DNA of 56,731 nucleotides from UBA2266 sp964406945 (GCA_964406945.1 CAYOTO010000022.1:1-56731); one strand, 5' to 3'. Counted from the stretch's first letter, positions 18,648-27,891 are shown. Notes: a model not told the origin generated them from the sequence alone. Made by a program: numbers and translations.

Positions 18648-20909
18648 TCACGGCACCAGAACGTGCGTTCTATACGTCCTCTGCTCTCTCGGCAGATATT
18701 TGTTCTCGGTCGGACCGCTCGGCGTATCGAAGAGCAGAATGCCGTCGTCGCTGAGCAACTGAACCGTAGGGTCCGCCGGAAACTGAAACATCGCTTCCGG
18801 CGTAAGATTCGGAAACTGGCGTATCTTGTCCAGATCGCCCGTGGCCGCGTCCCACGTATACAGGGTCTGCAGCGGCTCATCCGATCCGGACCTGTGCGAC
18901 CCGGCCACAATCAGATATTTGCCCAGCGTGGTCGAATATTCGATGCTTCGTATGCCCATATCGCCAAACTCGAGCAGAATGGGCGGGTCAAATTGAGGCT
19001 GTGCGCCGTTGAGCACGACATCCTCCGGATTTATCAGGTGCAGCAGCAGAGCATGAGTATCGCCGTCGATGCTCGGGCGCGGATTTCGAAACCCTATCAG
19101 CAGCGAATTGCCCCCGGGCGTCGCCGCCAGGCCTTCGATATTCAAACCCTCGTCCTTCGGGGCAAGCTCGGGAAACGTCCTCGTGTCAACCCTGTCGCCA
19201 ACCGCCCCGATAGCATCGGCCAGCCCCAGATTGTACACCGAATCGTACGCGATAAGATCATCGGCCAGATCGGTGTAATTGCCGTCGACTCTTATAGTGA
19301 ACTCATCCCCCTCTCGCACAATGCTGGTCGCAAAAAACTGGTATCTGCTGTACCAGTATTCCCCGTACCTGTTGCGACCGTGCGAACAAATCCAGAAGAT
19401 ACGACTGCCCAGCCAGGTCGCCCCCTCGATGTCACTCTCCGGATGAGAGGGTTGAAGGCGCAGAAAACGCCCAATATTGGCCGAGGCCACCGGCGGCGCA
19501 TTCATATCCCGCGAATCGTAAATGCAAAGACGGCTACCCTCATCGTCGGCCACTATGAAAAAGTTCTCGTCTATCGCAACCGCAGCCGAAGCATCCGCTA
19601 TCTCCCAGTACTGACCGTAAGTGCGGGCGCTGGCGGCAGCCGACGGCTCGGTCTCATTCAGATTGCCCGAACTATCCCGGGCCCTTATCCGGTAAGTATA
19701 CCACGTCCCCACATCCAGCCCGTTCGGCTCGTATGTCCGCGTGTACTGCCAGTCGCTGTCCGGGCCGTTGCCGCTGGTGCACTCGAACCGGTACTCCACT
19801 CCGAACTGTTCATCCTCAACCGAATCGGCCTCCATCGCCAGCGAACTCTTAGTAACCGCATCGGGCCGCTCATCCCACTGTGGCTTGTTCGGCTCCGGAG
19901 GCGTAACATCGGCATTGACCAGCCAGTTGGACGCAATAACCGCCACATCCGCCGGTCCAATCTGCGAATCTTCGTCCAGATCCGCTTCCGGACACGCCGT
20001 CGCGTCCGCACACGTCGGATCGTTCCAGAGCGAGGCCAGAACCGCCGCATCTTTGAAATCCACGTCGCTGTCGCCGTCCAGATCGCCCGGCGGACTGGGA
20101 AACGGCAGCAGCGAAAGAATCGCATTCCTGAGCATCAGCCGCCCTTCATCCGTTCCATCCCGCAGAATATGACCGATATCGTCCGGAGCTGCAAAAAACA
20201 GCCTCGCGGCGCCCGGACCGAAATCCGAACCGTCGAAATACTCGGTCTCGCCTCCATGCCAGCGCGCAATTGCCACATTGCCGCCGACGGTAGCCACGAC
20301 CGAGCCAAGCCCGCCCGATCCCTGATCCGAAATCTCGACCTCGGGTCCGGTCGTATAGATCTGCACCAGCCCGGCCGAGGTATCCACCCCATCGAAGACA
20401 GGATCGTTGAAATCCGCCACCTCGACGTCGTAACACTCGTCGCAGGTAGTCGCATCGCCGTCCAGCCAGTCCCAGAACCGATGATCGTCGCTCCGGGCCA
20501 GCTTTGCGTTGTGATTCAGGATCGGCGTATCCACCGAAGCCCAGAAATCCGCGTCGCCGTTGTAGTCCGTTCCCTCGGCCTGGCGCGAGACTATTATCAG
20601 ATCCGCCTCCTCCAGTTCCTCTTTCTTCTTATCGCTGAGTGATTCGTCATACCGGTCCGCATCTACATCCAGATCGACGCTGCCCCGGTAAATCTCCTTC
20701 AAGAACAGCTCATACAGATCATAAGAGTCCGACTCACTGCCGGTTACGACCACAATATCCAGAATTCTCGCCCGGGCACCTTGCGCAAAGACCGTCGCCA
20801 AGACAACCAAAGCGCACACTGCAAGCCCCCGCCCGCAGGGCAACACTGCCGCCGGCGTTCTGGAAACTGTACGCAATATTCCAATGGACGCTCTGAGCAC
20901 TAAATTCAT
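18648..20909 (-). CDS. Secreted protein: ThuA-like N-terminal domain, internal dockerin, FN3-like, DUF3616
   Basis: 753 residues from the ATG at 20909. An upstream in-frame extension lacks a signal peptide and was rejected. After the signal peptide (to about residue 46, ending GARA), residues 50-270 form a Rossmann-like domain of unknown function with DLYELFLKEIYRG, ADLIIVSRQAEG and ARLFFAAPDD. Residues 275-333 are a dockerin type I-like pair of calcium loops: DLDGDSDVDFKDA and DLDEDSQIGPADV, each followed by a helix ending LW or NWL. A fibronectin III-like segment (about 335-430) comes next, then a DUF3616 beta-propeller-like domain with GLNIEGLAATPGG and GIRSIEYSTTLGKYLIV. DUF3616 proteins are poorly characterised. 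A minus-strand TATAAT lies just upstream. The first domain resembles the PEP-CTERM protein at 37081-37944. Confidence 0.82.
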   Translation of the reverse strand: MNLVLRASIGILRTVSRTPAAVLPCGRGLAVCALVVLATVFAQGARARILDIVVVTGSESDSYDLYELFLKEIYRGSVDLDVDADRYDESLSDKKKEELEEADLIIVSRQAEGTDYNGDADFWASVDTPILNHNAKLARSDDHRFWDWLDGDATTCDECYDVEVADFNDPVFDGVDTSAGLVQIYTTGPEVEISDQGSGGLGSVVATVGGNVAIARWHGGETEYFDGSDFGPGAARLFFAAPDDIGHILRDGTDEGRLMLRNAILSLLPFPSPPGDLDGDSDVDFKDAAVLASLWNDPTCADATACPEADLDEDSQIGPADVAVIASNWLVNADVTPPEPNKPQWDERPDAVTKSSLAMEADSVEDEQFGVEYRFECTSGNGPDSDWQYTRTYEPNGLDVGTWYTYRIRARDSSGNLNETEPSAAASARTYGQYWEIADASAAVAIDENFFIVADDEGSRLCIYDSRDMNAPPVASANIGRFLRLQPSHPESDIEGATWLGSRIFWICSHGRNRYGEYWYSRYQFFATSIVREGDEFTIRVDGNYTDLADDLIAYDSVYNLGLADAIGAVGDRVDTRTFPELAPKDEGLNIEGLAATPGGNSLLIGFRNPRPSIDGDTHALLLHLINPEDVVLNGAQPQFDPPILLEFGDMGIRSIEYSTTLGKYLIVAGSHRSGSDEPLQTLYTWDAATGDLDKIRQFPNLTPEAMFQFPADPTVQLLSDDGILLFDTPSGPTENKYLPREQRTYRTHVLVP

Positions 20910-20924
20910 AACCTGTCTTACCCT

Positions 20925-20930
20925 ATTATA
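20925..20930 (-). promoter_or_regulatory. Candidate -10 box for the dockerin/DUF3616 gene
   Basis: A perfect TATAAT on the minus strand, 15-20 bp upstream of the ATG at 20909. No good -35 lies 16-18 bp further upstream (best GCTGAT), so the call rests on the -10 alone. Confidence 0.35.
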
Positions 20931-21149
20931 ACACATCCACCCGCAAATCAGCTGTACATGGACCAATCCAGCCCCAAATTCCCCACGAAAACACAATCAG
21001 CCCGCTCAGGCCCGAAAAAAAACCGCCAAAAACCCGATTTATTCGGCGCAACTCCGGTTAAATCACTCCCACAGGCAAAAGAATCTCCACCATTTGAACA
21101 CTCCCGGCGTTACAATAACAGAACCGTCAATCCAATTCAGGAGCCGCCA

Positions 21150-21279
21150 ATGAGAGATATAAAGAACCCCCGGACAATGGCAAACCTGGTTCGCCGAGAA
21201 TAAGGAGAGAATCTACTTCAGCGACACAGCCGGATACAAATTTCTCGTCATCCCAAAAGACTACCTGCATACATTTTAA
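21150..21279 (+). pseudogene. Frameshifted micro-ORF, about 42 residues
   Basis: An ATG at 21150 with AGGAG six bases upstream opens a frame that stops after 17 codons. Removing one C from the CCCCC run at 21167-21171 would join it to a protein-like frame ending at TAA 21277-21279. The repaired product starts MRDIKNPGQWQTWF and ends LVIPKDYLHTF, with aromatic and charged residues typical of a real small protein. It is either a decayed small gene, a sequencing error in the homopolymer, or less likely a programmed shift. I do not recognise the family. The remaining 20910-21149 and 21280-21478 show no other gene. Confidence 0.45.
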
Positions 21280-21478
21280 CGCTCTGAATCACGGTATCTT
21301 ATACTGAGCGCCAGCGATGCATGTGTTCCTCGGATGAGATTCTCAGGCCGAACTGGCTCCATGTGCCACAAGTTCTAATGCACCCCGCTTTTTCACTCAT
21401 CAGAAAAAAACTCGTTTTTTCACCCCGCGTTTGCTATGCTTAGCAAGGCCATTTATGAATATAGTCTGGAGAAATCTA

Positions 21479-22912
21479 ATGACGAAACGAACCCAAATCG
21501 CCCGGCGCAGTTTTTTGCATGGGATTGGATTAACAGCCGCTTACCTGCTGACGGAACGTGCATTTGCCAGACAAGCGAAAAAGCCCAACATACTCTTCAT
21601 CTTCAGCGACCAGCAGCGATGGGATACCGTCGGTTGCTACGGCGAGCCCATTTTCAAGGGCCTCACTCCCAACCTCGACAAACTCGCCCGCAAAGGCGTA
21701 CTTTTCCAGAACTCATTCACATGCCAGCCGGTTTGCGGCCCCGCCCGCTCGGTCCTGCAGACCGGCAAATGGGCCACCCAGACCGGATGCTTCAGAAACG
21801 GCATCGCTCTGGGCCGCAACGAAAAAACCATCGCCCACCATCTCAGCGAAGCCGGCTATGAAGTAGGCTACCTGGGCAAATGGCATCTGGCCTCCACCAG
21901 AGGCAAAAACAACTACCGCGACAGCGCGGTCCCGCCCGAACTGCGCGGCGGCTACAAGGATTACTGGCTCGCATCCGATGTCCTCGAATTCACCTCGCAC
22001 GGCTACGACGGACACATGTTTGACCAGCAAGGTCAAAAACGCGAATTCCCTAAAGGCCGCTACAGAGTAGACGCCCAAACCGACTGGGCCATCGAATACC
22101 TCGAATCCCGCAGCAGCGAAAAGCCTTTCTTCCTTTTCGTCTCCTACATTGAGCCCCACCACCAGAACGACCACCACTGCTTCGAGGGGCCCAAAGGCTC
22201 CAAAGAAAAATTCGCCGACTACAAAGTGCCCGGCGACCTCGTCGGCACCAAAGGCGACTGGAAGAAAGAAATGCCCGACTACCTCGGCTGCTGCTGGAGC
22301 CTGGACCAAAACGTCGGCCGTCTGATGGAAAAACTTGAGCAGTTGAATATCGCCGACAACACACTCGTAATCTACACCACTGACCACGGCTGCCATTTCC
22401 GAACCCGCAACGGTGAATACAAACGCGCCTGCCACGACAACGCAATCCGCACGCCCCTGATCGCCTGCGGCCCCGGCTTCACCGGCCGTAAAGTGGTCGA
22501 CGAACTCGTGAGCCTGATCGACCTGCCGCCCACGATCCTCACCGCCGCCGGACTCGACGCCCCCGACTACATGGCCGGAGCCGCCCTTCAGCCGCTGGTC
22601 GCCGGCACAACCGACAACTGGCGAAAAGAAGTGTTCGTGCAGATAAGCGAATCCCAGGTCGGCCGTGCCATACGCACCAGAAAGTGGAAATACTCCGTCC
22701 GCGCAAGAGGTAAAAAAGGCGGAGCAGTACCCGCCGCTGAAACCTACACCGAAGACTTCCTCTACGACCTCGAATCCGACCCCCACGAACGAAACAACCT
22801 CGTCCAGGACCCGAGATTCACCGGCGTCCGGGCTAAACTTGCCAGACCCCTCAAGCGTCGAATGCTACGGGCCGGAGAAAAAGAACCCGAAATCCTTCCT
22901 TACTCCGCCTGA
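21479..22912 (+). CDS. Tat-exported type I sulfatase (Cys-type formylglycine)
   Basis: 477 residues from the ATG at 21479, which has TGGAGA eight bases upstream; two earlier in-frame ATGs lack this. The N terminus is a twin-arginine signal, IARRSFLHGIG plus a hydrophobic stretch ending AFA. The sulfatase domain begins KPNILFIFSDQQRWDTVG with the metal-binding Asp. The formylglycine site is CGPAR (Cys86) in QPVCGPARSVLQTG. C-terminal metal and substrate motifs include TTDHGCHF and the final FLYDLESDPHERNNL typical of the arylsulfatase (S1) family. It would hydrolyse sulfate esters of a polysaccharide or similar substrate outside the cytoplasm after Cys oxidation. No maturase gene is in the window. 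A hairpin terminator follows. Confidence 0.95.
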   Translation: MTKRTQIARRSFLHGIGLTAAYLLTERAFARQAKKPNILFIFSDQQRWDTVGCYGEPIFKGLTPNLDKLARKGVLFQNSFTCQPVCGPARSVLQTGKWATQTGCFRNGIALGRNEKTIAHHLSEAGYEVGYLGKWHLASTRGKNNYRDSAVPPELRGGYKDYWLASDVLEFTSHGYDGHMFDQQGQKREFPKGRYRVDAQTDWAIEYLESRSSEKPFFLFVSYIEPHHQNDHHCFEGPKGSKEKFADYKVPGDLVGTKGDWKKEMPDYLGCCWSLDQNVGRLMEKLEQLNIADNTLVIYTTDHGCHFRTRNGEYKRACHDNAIRTPLIACGPGFTGRKVVDELVSLIDLPPTILTAAGLDAPDYMAGAALQPLVAGTTDNWRKEVFVQISESQVGRAIRTRKWKYSVRARGKKGGAVPAAETYTEDFLYDLESDPHERNNLVQDPRFTGVRAKLARPLKRRMLRAGEKEPEILPYSA

Positions 22913-22956
22913 AAATCCCTCAAAAGCCGCCAAATGGCAGATTAACCATCGGCCTC

Positions 22957-22981
22957 AACGCCCGCACCACGGGTGTTTTCG
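22957..22981 (+). terminator. Rho-independent-type terminator after the sulfatase
   Basis: Stem AACGCCCG / CGGGTGTT (8 bp, one G-T pair) with a CACCA loop, followed by TTTCGTTTCTTT. It lies 45 bp after the sulfatase stop codon. Confidence 0.6.
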
Positions 22982-23097
22982 TTTCTTTGCACGTGCCGTT
23001 CGTAAAGTACCCCCCCTTCAGACTCCGATAACCATTCAAAAAGGCAGAGACCGCATGCAGTGTCCGTTTTACTCTAACCGGTCCTTTGCGAACGATC

Positions 23098-23103
23098 TAT
23101 AAT
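23098..23103 (+). promoter_or_regulatory. Candidate -10 box upstream of the 22-residue-repeat gene
   Basis: A perfect TATAAT 16 bp before the ATG at 23119. No good -35 is present 17 bp upstream. If used, the leader would be only about 9 nt and would contain the GGGGG ribosome site at its very 5' end. Confidence 0.4.
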
Positions 23104-23118
23104 ACGAATGGGGGTTTT

Positions 23119-23598
23119 ATGATGTCCGATTCCATGCTCACAAGAATTGCAAAAGCAACGAAAATGGCCGTGATCGGCTGCGTAAAAGGCGCCGGCGAAA
23201 CAGCATCGTCAATCGTGGAGACCTCGCGCGATATTCTGATTGTAGCTGTCGAAGGCGTTGCACAGGTAACGGTCGCCGCCGAGAACTCCGTCAAGCAGAT
23301 CGTCAAAGGCGCTATCGAAGGCGCCGCCGAGACAGGCAGTGATGTATTCGCCGCCGCAAAATCTGCCGTACGCGGAAGCATAAAAGGCGCATCGGAAGTA
23401 GGCGCCGACGTCGGCAAGACAGCCGCGGCCGCGGTCGAAGGCGCAATCAAAACGGTCGGCGATCTCGGTGAAGACACCAGCAAGGCCGCCGAGCAGGTCT
23501 CCACAGCCGCCATAGAAGCCGCAGGGGAAATCAGCAGCGAGACGGCCGAAGCCGTCCGCAAAGCCGTTGGCTCCGCCATCAAAAGCAAAGCCAAATAG
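23119..23598 (+). CDS. Ala-rich helical protein built from 22-residue (2 x 11) repeats
   Basis: 159 residues from the ATG at 23119 (a second ATG follows directly), preceded by GGGGG. Almost the whole protein is a repeat with strict 22-residue period. Repeat starts fall at V22, V44, then V62, V84, V106, 128 and 150, with one 18-residue (11+7) step. A typical unit reads VKGAIEGAAETGSDVFAAA. Eleven-residue periodicity gives a long amphipathic or right-handed coiled helix, as in LEA group 3 and apolipoprotein-like proteins. There is no signal peptide or Cys-rich site. No known family was recognised. A stress-protective, membrane-surface or coiled-coil structural role is possible but not shown. 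It has its own candidate -10 box. Confidence 0.75.
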   Translation: MMSDSMLTRIAKATKMAVIGCVKGAGETASSIVETSRDILIVAVEGVAQVTVAAENSVKQIVKGAIEGAAETGSDVFAAAKSAVRGSIKGASEVGADVGKTAAAAVEGAIKTVGDLGEDTSKAAEQVSTAAIEAAGEISSETAEAVRKAVGSAIKSKAK

Positions 23599-24038
23599 CA
23601 CCGCAAAGTGTGACATTGCAGCTCATACACAGGCTCGACCGAAGACGCACTTTGCGCCGTCGGAAGGCCTCACAGCGAACAAACAGAAATCGTTCCGCAT
23701 CCGGAGAATTCCCGCGCGGACGTGGGGATTTGCTCCAGTAGCCAACTGGCGCGATTCTGCCTCACAATCCCGCTGAGCCCGGCTTCCAGACAACTCCCGA
23801 AGCGCGATGACTGGCTTGCATAGTGAAGCTGAAGCGCCCACCGATCCATCGCATGCCATCTTCCGCTGAGATTCTGCGCCGCGGCCTCTTTGCATATTTT
23901 CAGAACCGTTTCGCCCCTGCCACTGCTCCGCCAAACAAACGGCTGGATTTACGCCCACCAAATATGGTAAACTCCACAACTAGGAACGAATGCAAACGGC
24001 GTGCGTTTGCAGATGAGTATTTATACGGAGAACAACCT
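23599..24038. other. 440-bp region between the repeat protein and the BamB-like gene
   Basis: No convincing gene. A minus-strand frame (23623-23979) is open, but its mixed Arg/Cys/Gly/Ser composition looks non-coding and it has no ribosome site. An in-frame 72-codon extension upstream of the following gene is also judged non-coding, because the signal peptide begins at 24039. The only clear structure is the palindrome at 23991-24011. Confidence 0.4.
23991..24011. promoter_or_regulatory. LacI-like palindromic operator candidate
   Basis: Perfect 8-bp inverted repeat TGCAAACG-GCGTG-CGTTTGCA, ending 27 bp before the ATG of the BamB-like gene. The half-site looks like those of LacI/GalR-family operators, although the 5-bp spacer is unusual. 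It could also fold as an RNA hairpin in the leader. Confidence 0.45.
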
Positions 24039-25370
24039 ATGACAAGCAGATTCGGCATTAACGTAAGTCTGGTCGCGACCATTTTGATCACCTGCTCATC
24101 ACTGGCCGCGGCCGAACAATGGCCGCACTGGCGCGGTCCCGAATTCAACGGTTCGGCCGACGCCCGGAACCTGCCCGTAAAATGGAGCCGGACCGAAAAC
24201 GTCGCTTGGAAAGCCGACCTGCCCGGCCCGGCCGCATCGACCCCTATCATCTGCGATGATAATGTATACATCACCAGCACTGACCTGGAAAACAGCACCC
24301 TTTTAGCCATGTGCTTCTCCAGGACAACCGGCAAACTCAAATGGAAACACACCGTCCGCGAAGGCGATATCCGCCGCGACAGACGAAGTTACTTCGCCGC
24401 CCCTTCACCGGTAACCAACGGCGAAATCATCGTATTTTTCTTCAGCACCGGCGAACTGCTCGGCTACACGCCCGAAGGCAAACAGCTCTGGTCGCGAAAC
24501 ATAAAAGACGATTACGGCGAGTTCGCATTCCTGTGGACCTTCAGCAGCAGCCCCACAATCGTCGGAGACAAAGTTTATCTCCAGGTGCTCCAGCGTGATG
24601 TTCCCGTCCACGGCCGCGGCTTCTCCGACCGCAAAAACGAATCCTATCTGCTCGCCGTCGATATAAACACCGGCAAAACCGTTTGGCGAGAGGTACGCCC
24701 CAGCAGGGCCCGCGCCGAAAGCCACGAGGCCTTCAGCACGCCCATCCCGGCGACGATTAACGGCAAACAGCAGCTACTGGTCGTCGGCGGTGACGCGATC
24801 ACCGGCCACAATCTCGACACAGGCAAAGAGCTTTGGCGATGGGGAACCTACAACCGGCGCCGCATCGGACACTGGCGGCTCGTTCCTTCACCTGTCGAGG
24901 GCAAAGACGTTGTCCTGGTCTGCGCCCCGAAAAACGCCCCCATCTACGCAATAACCCCAAAGCAAACAGGCAAACTCTCGGACGATTCGGTCCTCTGGAC
25001 AAGCGAAGATGAAAAAGACGTATCCTCCGACGTACCCACACCCGCCTTTTACGACGGCGATTTCTTCGTCCTGAGCGACCTGCGCAAAACCCTCTCCCGC
25101 GTGGAGCCAAAGACAGGCAAAGTCAAGTGGACCGTCGAAACCCCCGGAAACAGCAAATTCGAAGCCTCGCCCCTTGCCGCCGACGGCAAGCTGTATCTGA
25201 TAAATCACGCCGGAGACGCCGTCGTATTCAACGCCGCCGACGGAGAACTCCTCAACACGATAGATATGGACGACCCCCAGGGCGGAGCACTCGTAAGGGC
25301 CTCAATAGCCACGGCAAACAACCAACTGTTCATAAGAACATCCGACACCCTCTACTGCATCGGCAAGTAA
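24039..25370 (+). CDS. Secreted PQQ-like beta-propeller protein (BamB-like)
   Basis: 443 residues from the ATG at 24039 (CGGAG eight bases upstream). A Sec signal peptide ends around SSLAAA. The body has repeated propeller blades: TGKLKWKH, GKQLWSRN, GKTVWREV, GKELWRWG and GKVKWTVE, each a T/G-K-x-x-W blade end, giving seven or eight blades. The opening QWPHWRGPEFNG is typical of planctomycete outer-membrane-biogenesis or PQQ-binding-like proteins. No quinoprotein catalytic set is seen, so it is probably a binding or scaffold protein rather than an alcohol dehydrogenase. It sits next to the GH127 gene, and a palindromic operator candidate lies upstream. Confidence 0.9.
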   Translation: MTSRFGINVSLVATILITCSSLAAAEQWPHWRGPEFNGSADARNLPVKWSRTENVAWKADLPGPAASTPIICDDNVYITSTDLENSTLLAMCFSRTTGKLKWKHTVREGDIRRDRRSYFAAPSPVTNGEIIVFFFSTGELLGYTPEGKQLWSRNIKDDYGEFAFLWTFSSSPTIVGDKVYLQVLQRDVPVHGRGFSDRKNESYLLAVDINTGKTVWREVRPSRARAESHEAFSTPIPATINGKQQLLVVGGDAITGHNLDTGKELWRWGTYNRRRIGHWRLVPSPVEGKDVVLVCAPKNAPIYAITPKQTGKLSDDSVLWTSEDEKDVSSDVPTPAFYDGDFFVLSDLRKTLSRVEPKTGKVKWTVETPGNSKFEASPLAADGKLYLINHAGDAVVFNAADGELLNTIDMDDPQGGALVRASIATANNQLFIRTSDTLYCIGK

Positions 25371-25494
25371 GCAATTAGAAATCACTGCAGGCCATGTCGT
25401 GCCGAGCGAACCTCCGAGCCTCAGAAAGTCATAATAGTCTCGAATCGAGCAAACAAAAGTGACTCAAACCGGAATAGACAAGTAAGGTTAACCC

Positions 25495-27891
25495 ATGAAT
25501 TACCCTAAATTGACATTAATTGTTGTACTGCTGTCTTCAACCTCTTTCGGCGCGATGGAGAAGGATTATCCGATTCGGCCGGTGGCTTTTACGGATGTCG
25601 AGGTCGAGGACGGATTCTGGTCGGCGCGGCTCGAGACCAATGCGAAGGTTACGATTCCTTATGCGTTCAAGAAGTGCGAGGAGACCGGCCGCATCAGCAA
25701 CTTCGCCGTGGCGGGCGGCCTCGAAGAAGGCCGGTTCGAAGGCATTTACTTCAACGACTCGGACGTATACAAGGTAGTCGAAGGCGCCGCATACGCCCTT
25801 GCCAACAACCGCGACCCCAAACTCGAAGAATACGTCGACGGCGTAATCGCCAAAATCGCCGCCGCCCAGGAAGATGACGGCTATCTCTACACCGCCAGGA
25901 CCCTCATGCGCCCTGACAAAATGCCCCCGGGCGGCAAAGAACGGTGGTCCAACATAGCCGCCGGCCACGAACTCTACTGCGTCGGGCACATGTACGAAGC
26001 AGCCGTCGCATACTACCAGGCCACCGGCAAGCGCACCCTGCTCGACGTGGCCCTCAAAAACGCCGACCTCATCTGCGAAGTATTCGGCCCCGACGGTAGA
26101 AAGGACCCGCCCGGCCACCAGGAAATCGAAATCGGTCTGGCCCGCCTCTACCGCCTCACCGGTAAAAAGAAGTATCTCGACATGGCCAAGTTCTTCCTCG
26201 ACCAGCGCGGCAGACCCGAAGGTCACAACCTCTACGGCGAATACAGCCAGGACCACAAGCCCGTCGTCGAACAGACCCGGGGCGTCGGCCACAGCGTCCG
26301 CGCCGCATACATGTACACCGGCATGGCCGACATCGCCGCACTAACAGGCGACCACGGGTACGTAACAGCAATCGACAGGATATGGCATGATGTTCTCTAC
26401 AAAAAGCTCTACATCACCGGCGGCATCGGCGCAGCCGGCGGCCACGAAGGCTTCGGAGCCGAGTACTTCCTGCCGAACCTGACCGCCTACTGCGAAACCT
26501 GCGCCTCGATCGCAAACGCAATGTGGAACCACCGAATGTTCCTGACCAGCGGCGATGCAAAATACATGGACGTCGTGGAGCGCGTCATCTACAACGGCTT
26601 TCTCTCCGGAATCTCGATGGAAGGCGACAGATTTTTCTATCCCAACAGGCTCGAATCCGTCCACGGCGCCTCCCGGGCCGCCTGGTTCGGCTGCGCCTGC
26701 TGTCCCAGCAACGTCGTCCGATTCGTTCCCTCGATTCCCGGCTACGTCTACTCTCATAAAGACGGCCAGATTTACGTCGATCTGTTCATAGGAGGCACCG
26801 GAACAATCCAGTTGGCAGACCAAACCGTCAAGCTCACTCAGAATACCGATTACCCCTGGAACGGCAAAGTCAGAATCACCGTCGAACCGGACAGTCCCGC
26901 CGAATTCGCCGTAAATGTCCGCATCCCCGGCTGGGCACGCAACGAAGTAGTCCCCAGCGATCTCTACCACTTCCTCGAAGACCGCGATGTCAAACCAGTC
27001 CTCAAAGTAAACGGCGCCAAAGCGCAACCGAAAATGGTCAAGGGCCACGCCCGAATAAAGCGCCGCTGGAAAAAAGGCGACGTGATCGAACTGGACCTGC
27101 CCATGTCCGTCCGCCGCGTTCTGGCCCACGAAAACGTCAAGGACGACCGCGGCAAAGTCGCCCTTCAACACGGCCCCATCGTGTACTGCGTCGAAGGCGT
27201 CGACGTCAAGGAAGGCCTTGTGCTTCCTTTGATACTGGACGACGACAGGGAATTGACCGCAAAATACGAACGCAACCTGCTCAACGGCCTAGTCACTGTT
27301 TCCGGCAAGGCCAATATCGTCAGACGAAGACTCGACGGGACACCCGAGAAGACCGACGAAATAGTGAATTTCAAAGCTATACCCTACTATGCATGGTGCC
27401 ACCGCGACAAGGGCCAGATGGCCGTCTGGCTCGCCAGAGAAGCCCGTGCCGCCAAACCCATGCCCGCACCAACCCTGGCCAGAACGAGCAAAGTAACCGC
27501 CTCTTTCGGGCCGGACCTCGATGCCATGACCGACCAGCTTGAGCCCGCCCATTCCAACGATCACTCCAACCGCCGCTATCACTGGTGGCCCCACAAAGGC
27601 ACCGCCGAGTGGGTGCAGTTCGATTTCAAAGCTCCCGCTGAAATCAGTCAGGTCAGCGTCTACTGGTTCGACGACACCGGCCGCGGAGAGTGCCGCATCC
27701 CCGCCTCATGGAAGCTCTTCTATAAAAGCGGCGACGAATGGAAACCGGTCGAAAACAAAACCGACTACGGCATCGAAAAAGACAAATACAACATCGTCAC
27801 ATTCAAGCAGGTAAAAGCCGAAGGAATCCGCCTCGAAATCCAATCACAGGAAAAATGGGCCGGCGGCATCCACGAACTCAAAATCCAATAG
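25495..27891 (+). CDS. Glycoside hydrolase family 127 (beta-L-arabinofuranosidase-like) with C-terminal discoidin-like domain
   Basis: 798 residues with a short signal peptide (MNYPKLTLIVVLLSSTSFGA). GH127 enzymes remove terminal beta-L-arabinofuranose using a zinc-bound Cys nucleophile. The full set is visible: E334 and C336 in AYCETCAS, and C402/C403 in FGCACCPSNVVR, matching the Glu and three Cys of characterised members. The alpha/alpha barrel spans about residues 25-420, with beta domains to about 640. The last 130 residues look like an F5/8 (discoidin) carbohydrate-binding domain: WVQFDFKAPAEISQVSVYWF, then RLEIQSQEKWAGGIHELKI. AAGG sits before the ATG. The first about 60 codons use G-ending codons more than the rest. 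It is likely exported and acts on arabinose-containing polysaccharide. Confidence 0.95.
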   Translation: MNYPKLTLIVVLLSSTSFGAMEKDYPIRPVAFTDVEVEDGFWSARLETNAKVTIPYAFKKCEETGRISNFAVAGGLEEGRFEGIYFNDSDVYKVVEGAAYALANNRDPKLEEYVDGVIAKIAAAQEDDGYLYTARTLMRPDKMPPGGKERWSNIAAGHELYCVGHMYEAAVAYYQATGKRTLLDVALKNADLICEVFGPDGRKDPPGHQEIEIGLARLYRLTGKKKYLDMAKFFLDQRGRPEGHNLYGEYSQDHKPVVEQTRGVGHSVRAAYMYTGMADIAALTGDHGYVTAIDRIWHDVLYKKLYITGGIGAAGGHEGFGAEYFLPNLTAYCETCASIANAMWNHRMFLTSGDAKYMDVVERVIYNGFLSGISMEGDRFFYPNRLESVHGASRAAWFGCACCPSNVVRFVPSIPGYVYSHKDGQIYVDLFIGGTGTIQLADQTVKLTQNTDYPWNGKVRITVEPDSPAEFAVNVRIPGWARNEVVPSDLYHFLEDRDVKPVLKVNGAKAQPKMVKGHARIKRRWKKGDVIELDLPMSVRRVLAHENVKDDRGKVALQHGPIVYCVEGVDVKEGLVLPLILDDDRELTAKYERNLLNGLVTVSGKANIVRRRLDGTPEKTDEIVNFKAIPYYAWCHRDKGQMAVWLAREARAAKPMPAPTLARTSKVTASFGPDLDAMTDQLEPAHSNDHSNRRYHWWPHKGTAEWVQFDFKAPAEISQVSVYWFDDTGRGECRIPASWKLFYKSGDEWKPVENKTDYGIEKDKYNIVTFKQVKAEGIRLEIQSQEKWAGGIHELKIQ

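Noticed and set aside
21713..22786. A 357-codon minus-strand frame opposite the sulfatase
   Set aside because: Val/Gly/Ala/Phe shadow composition, no ribosome site, and the sulfatase on the plus strand is unambiguous.
23623..23979. 118-codon minus-strand frame in the gap before the BamB-like gene
   Set aside because: Mixed Cys/Arg/Ser/Gly composition, no start signal, no recognisable domain.
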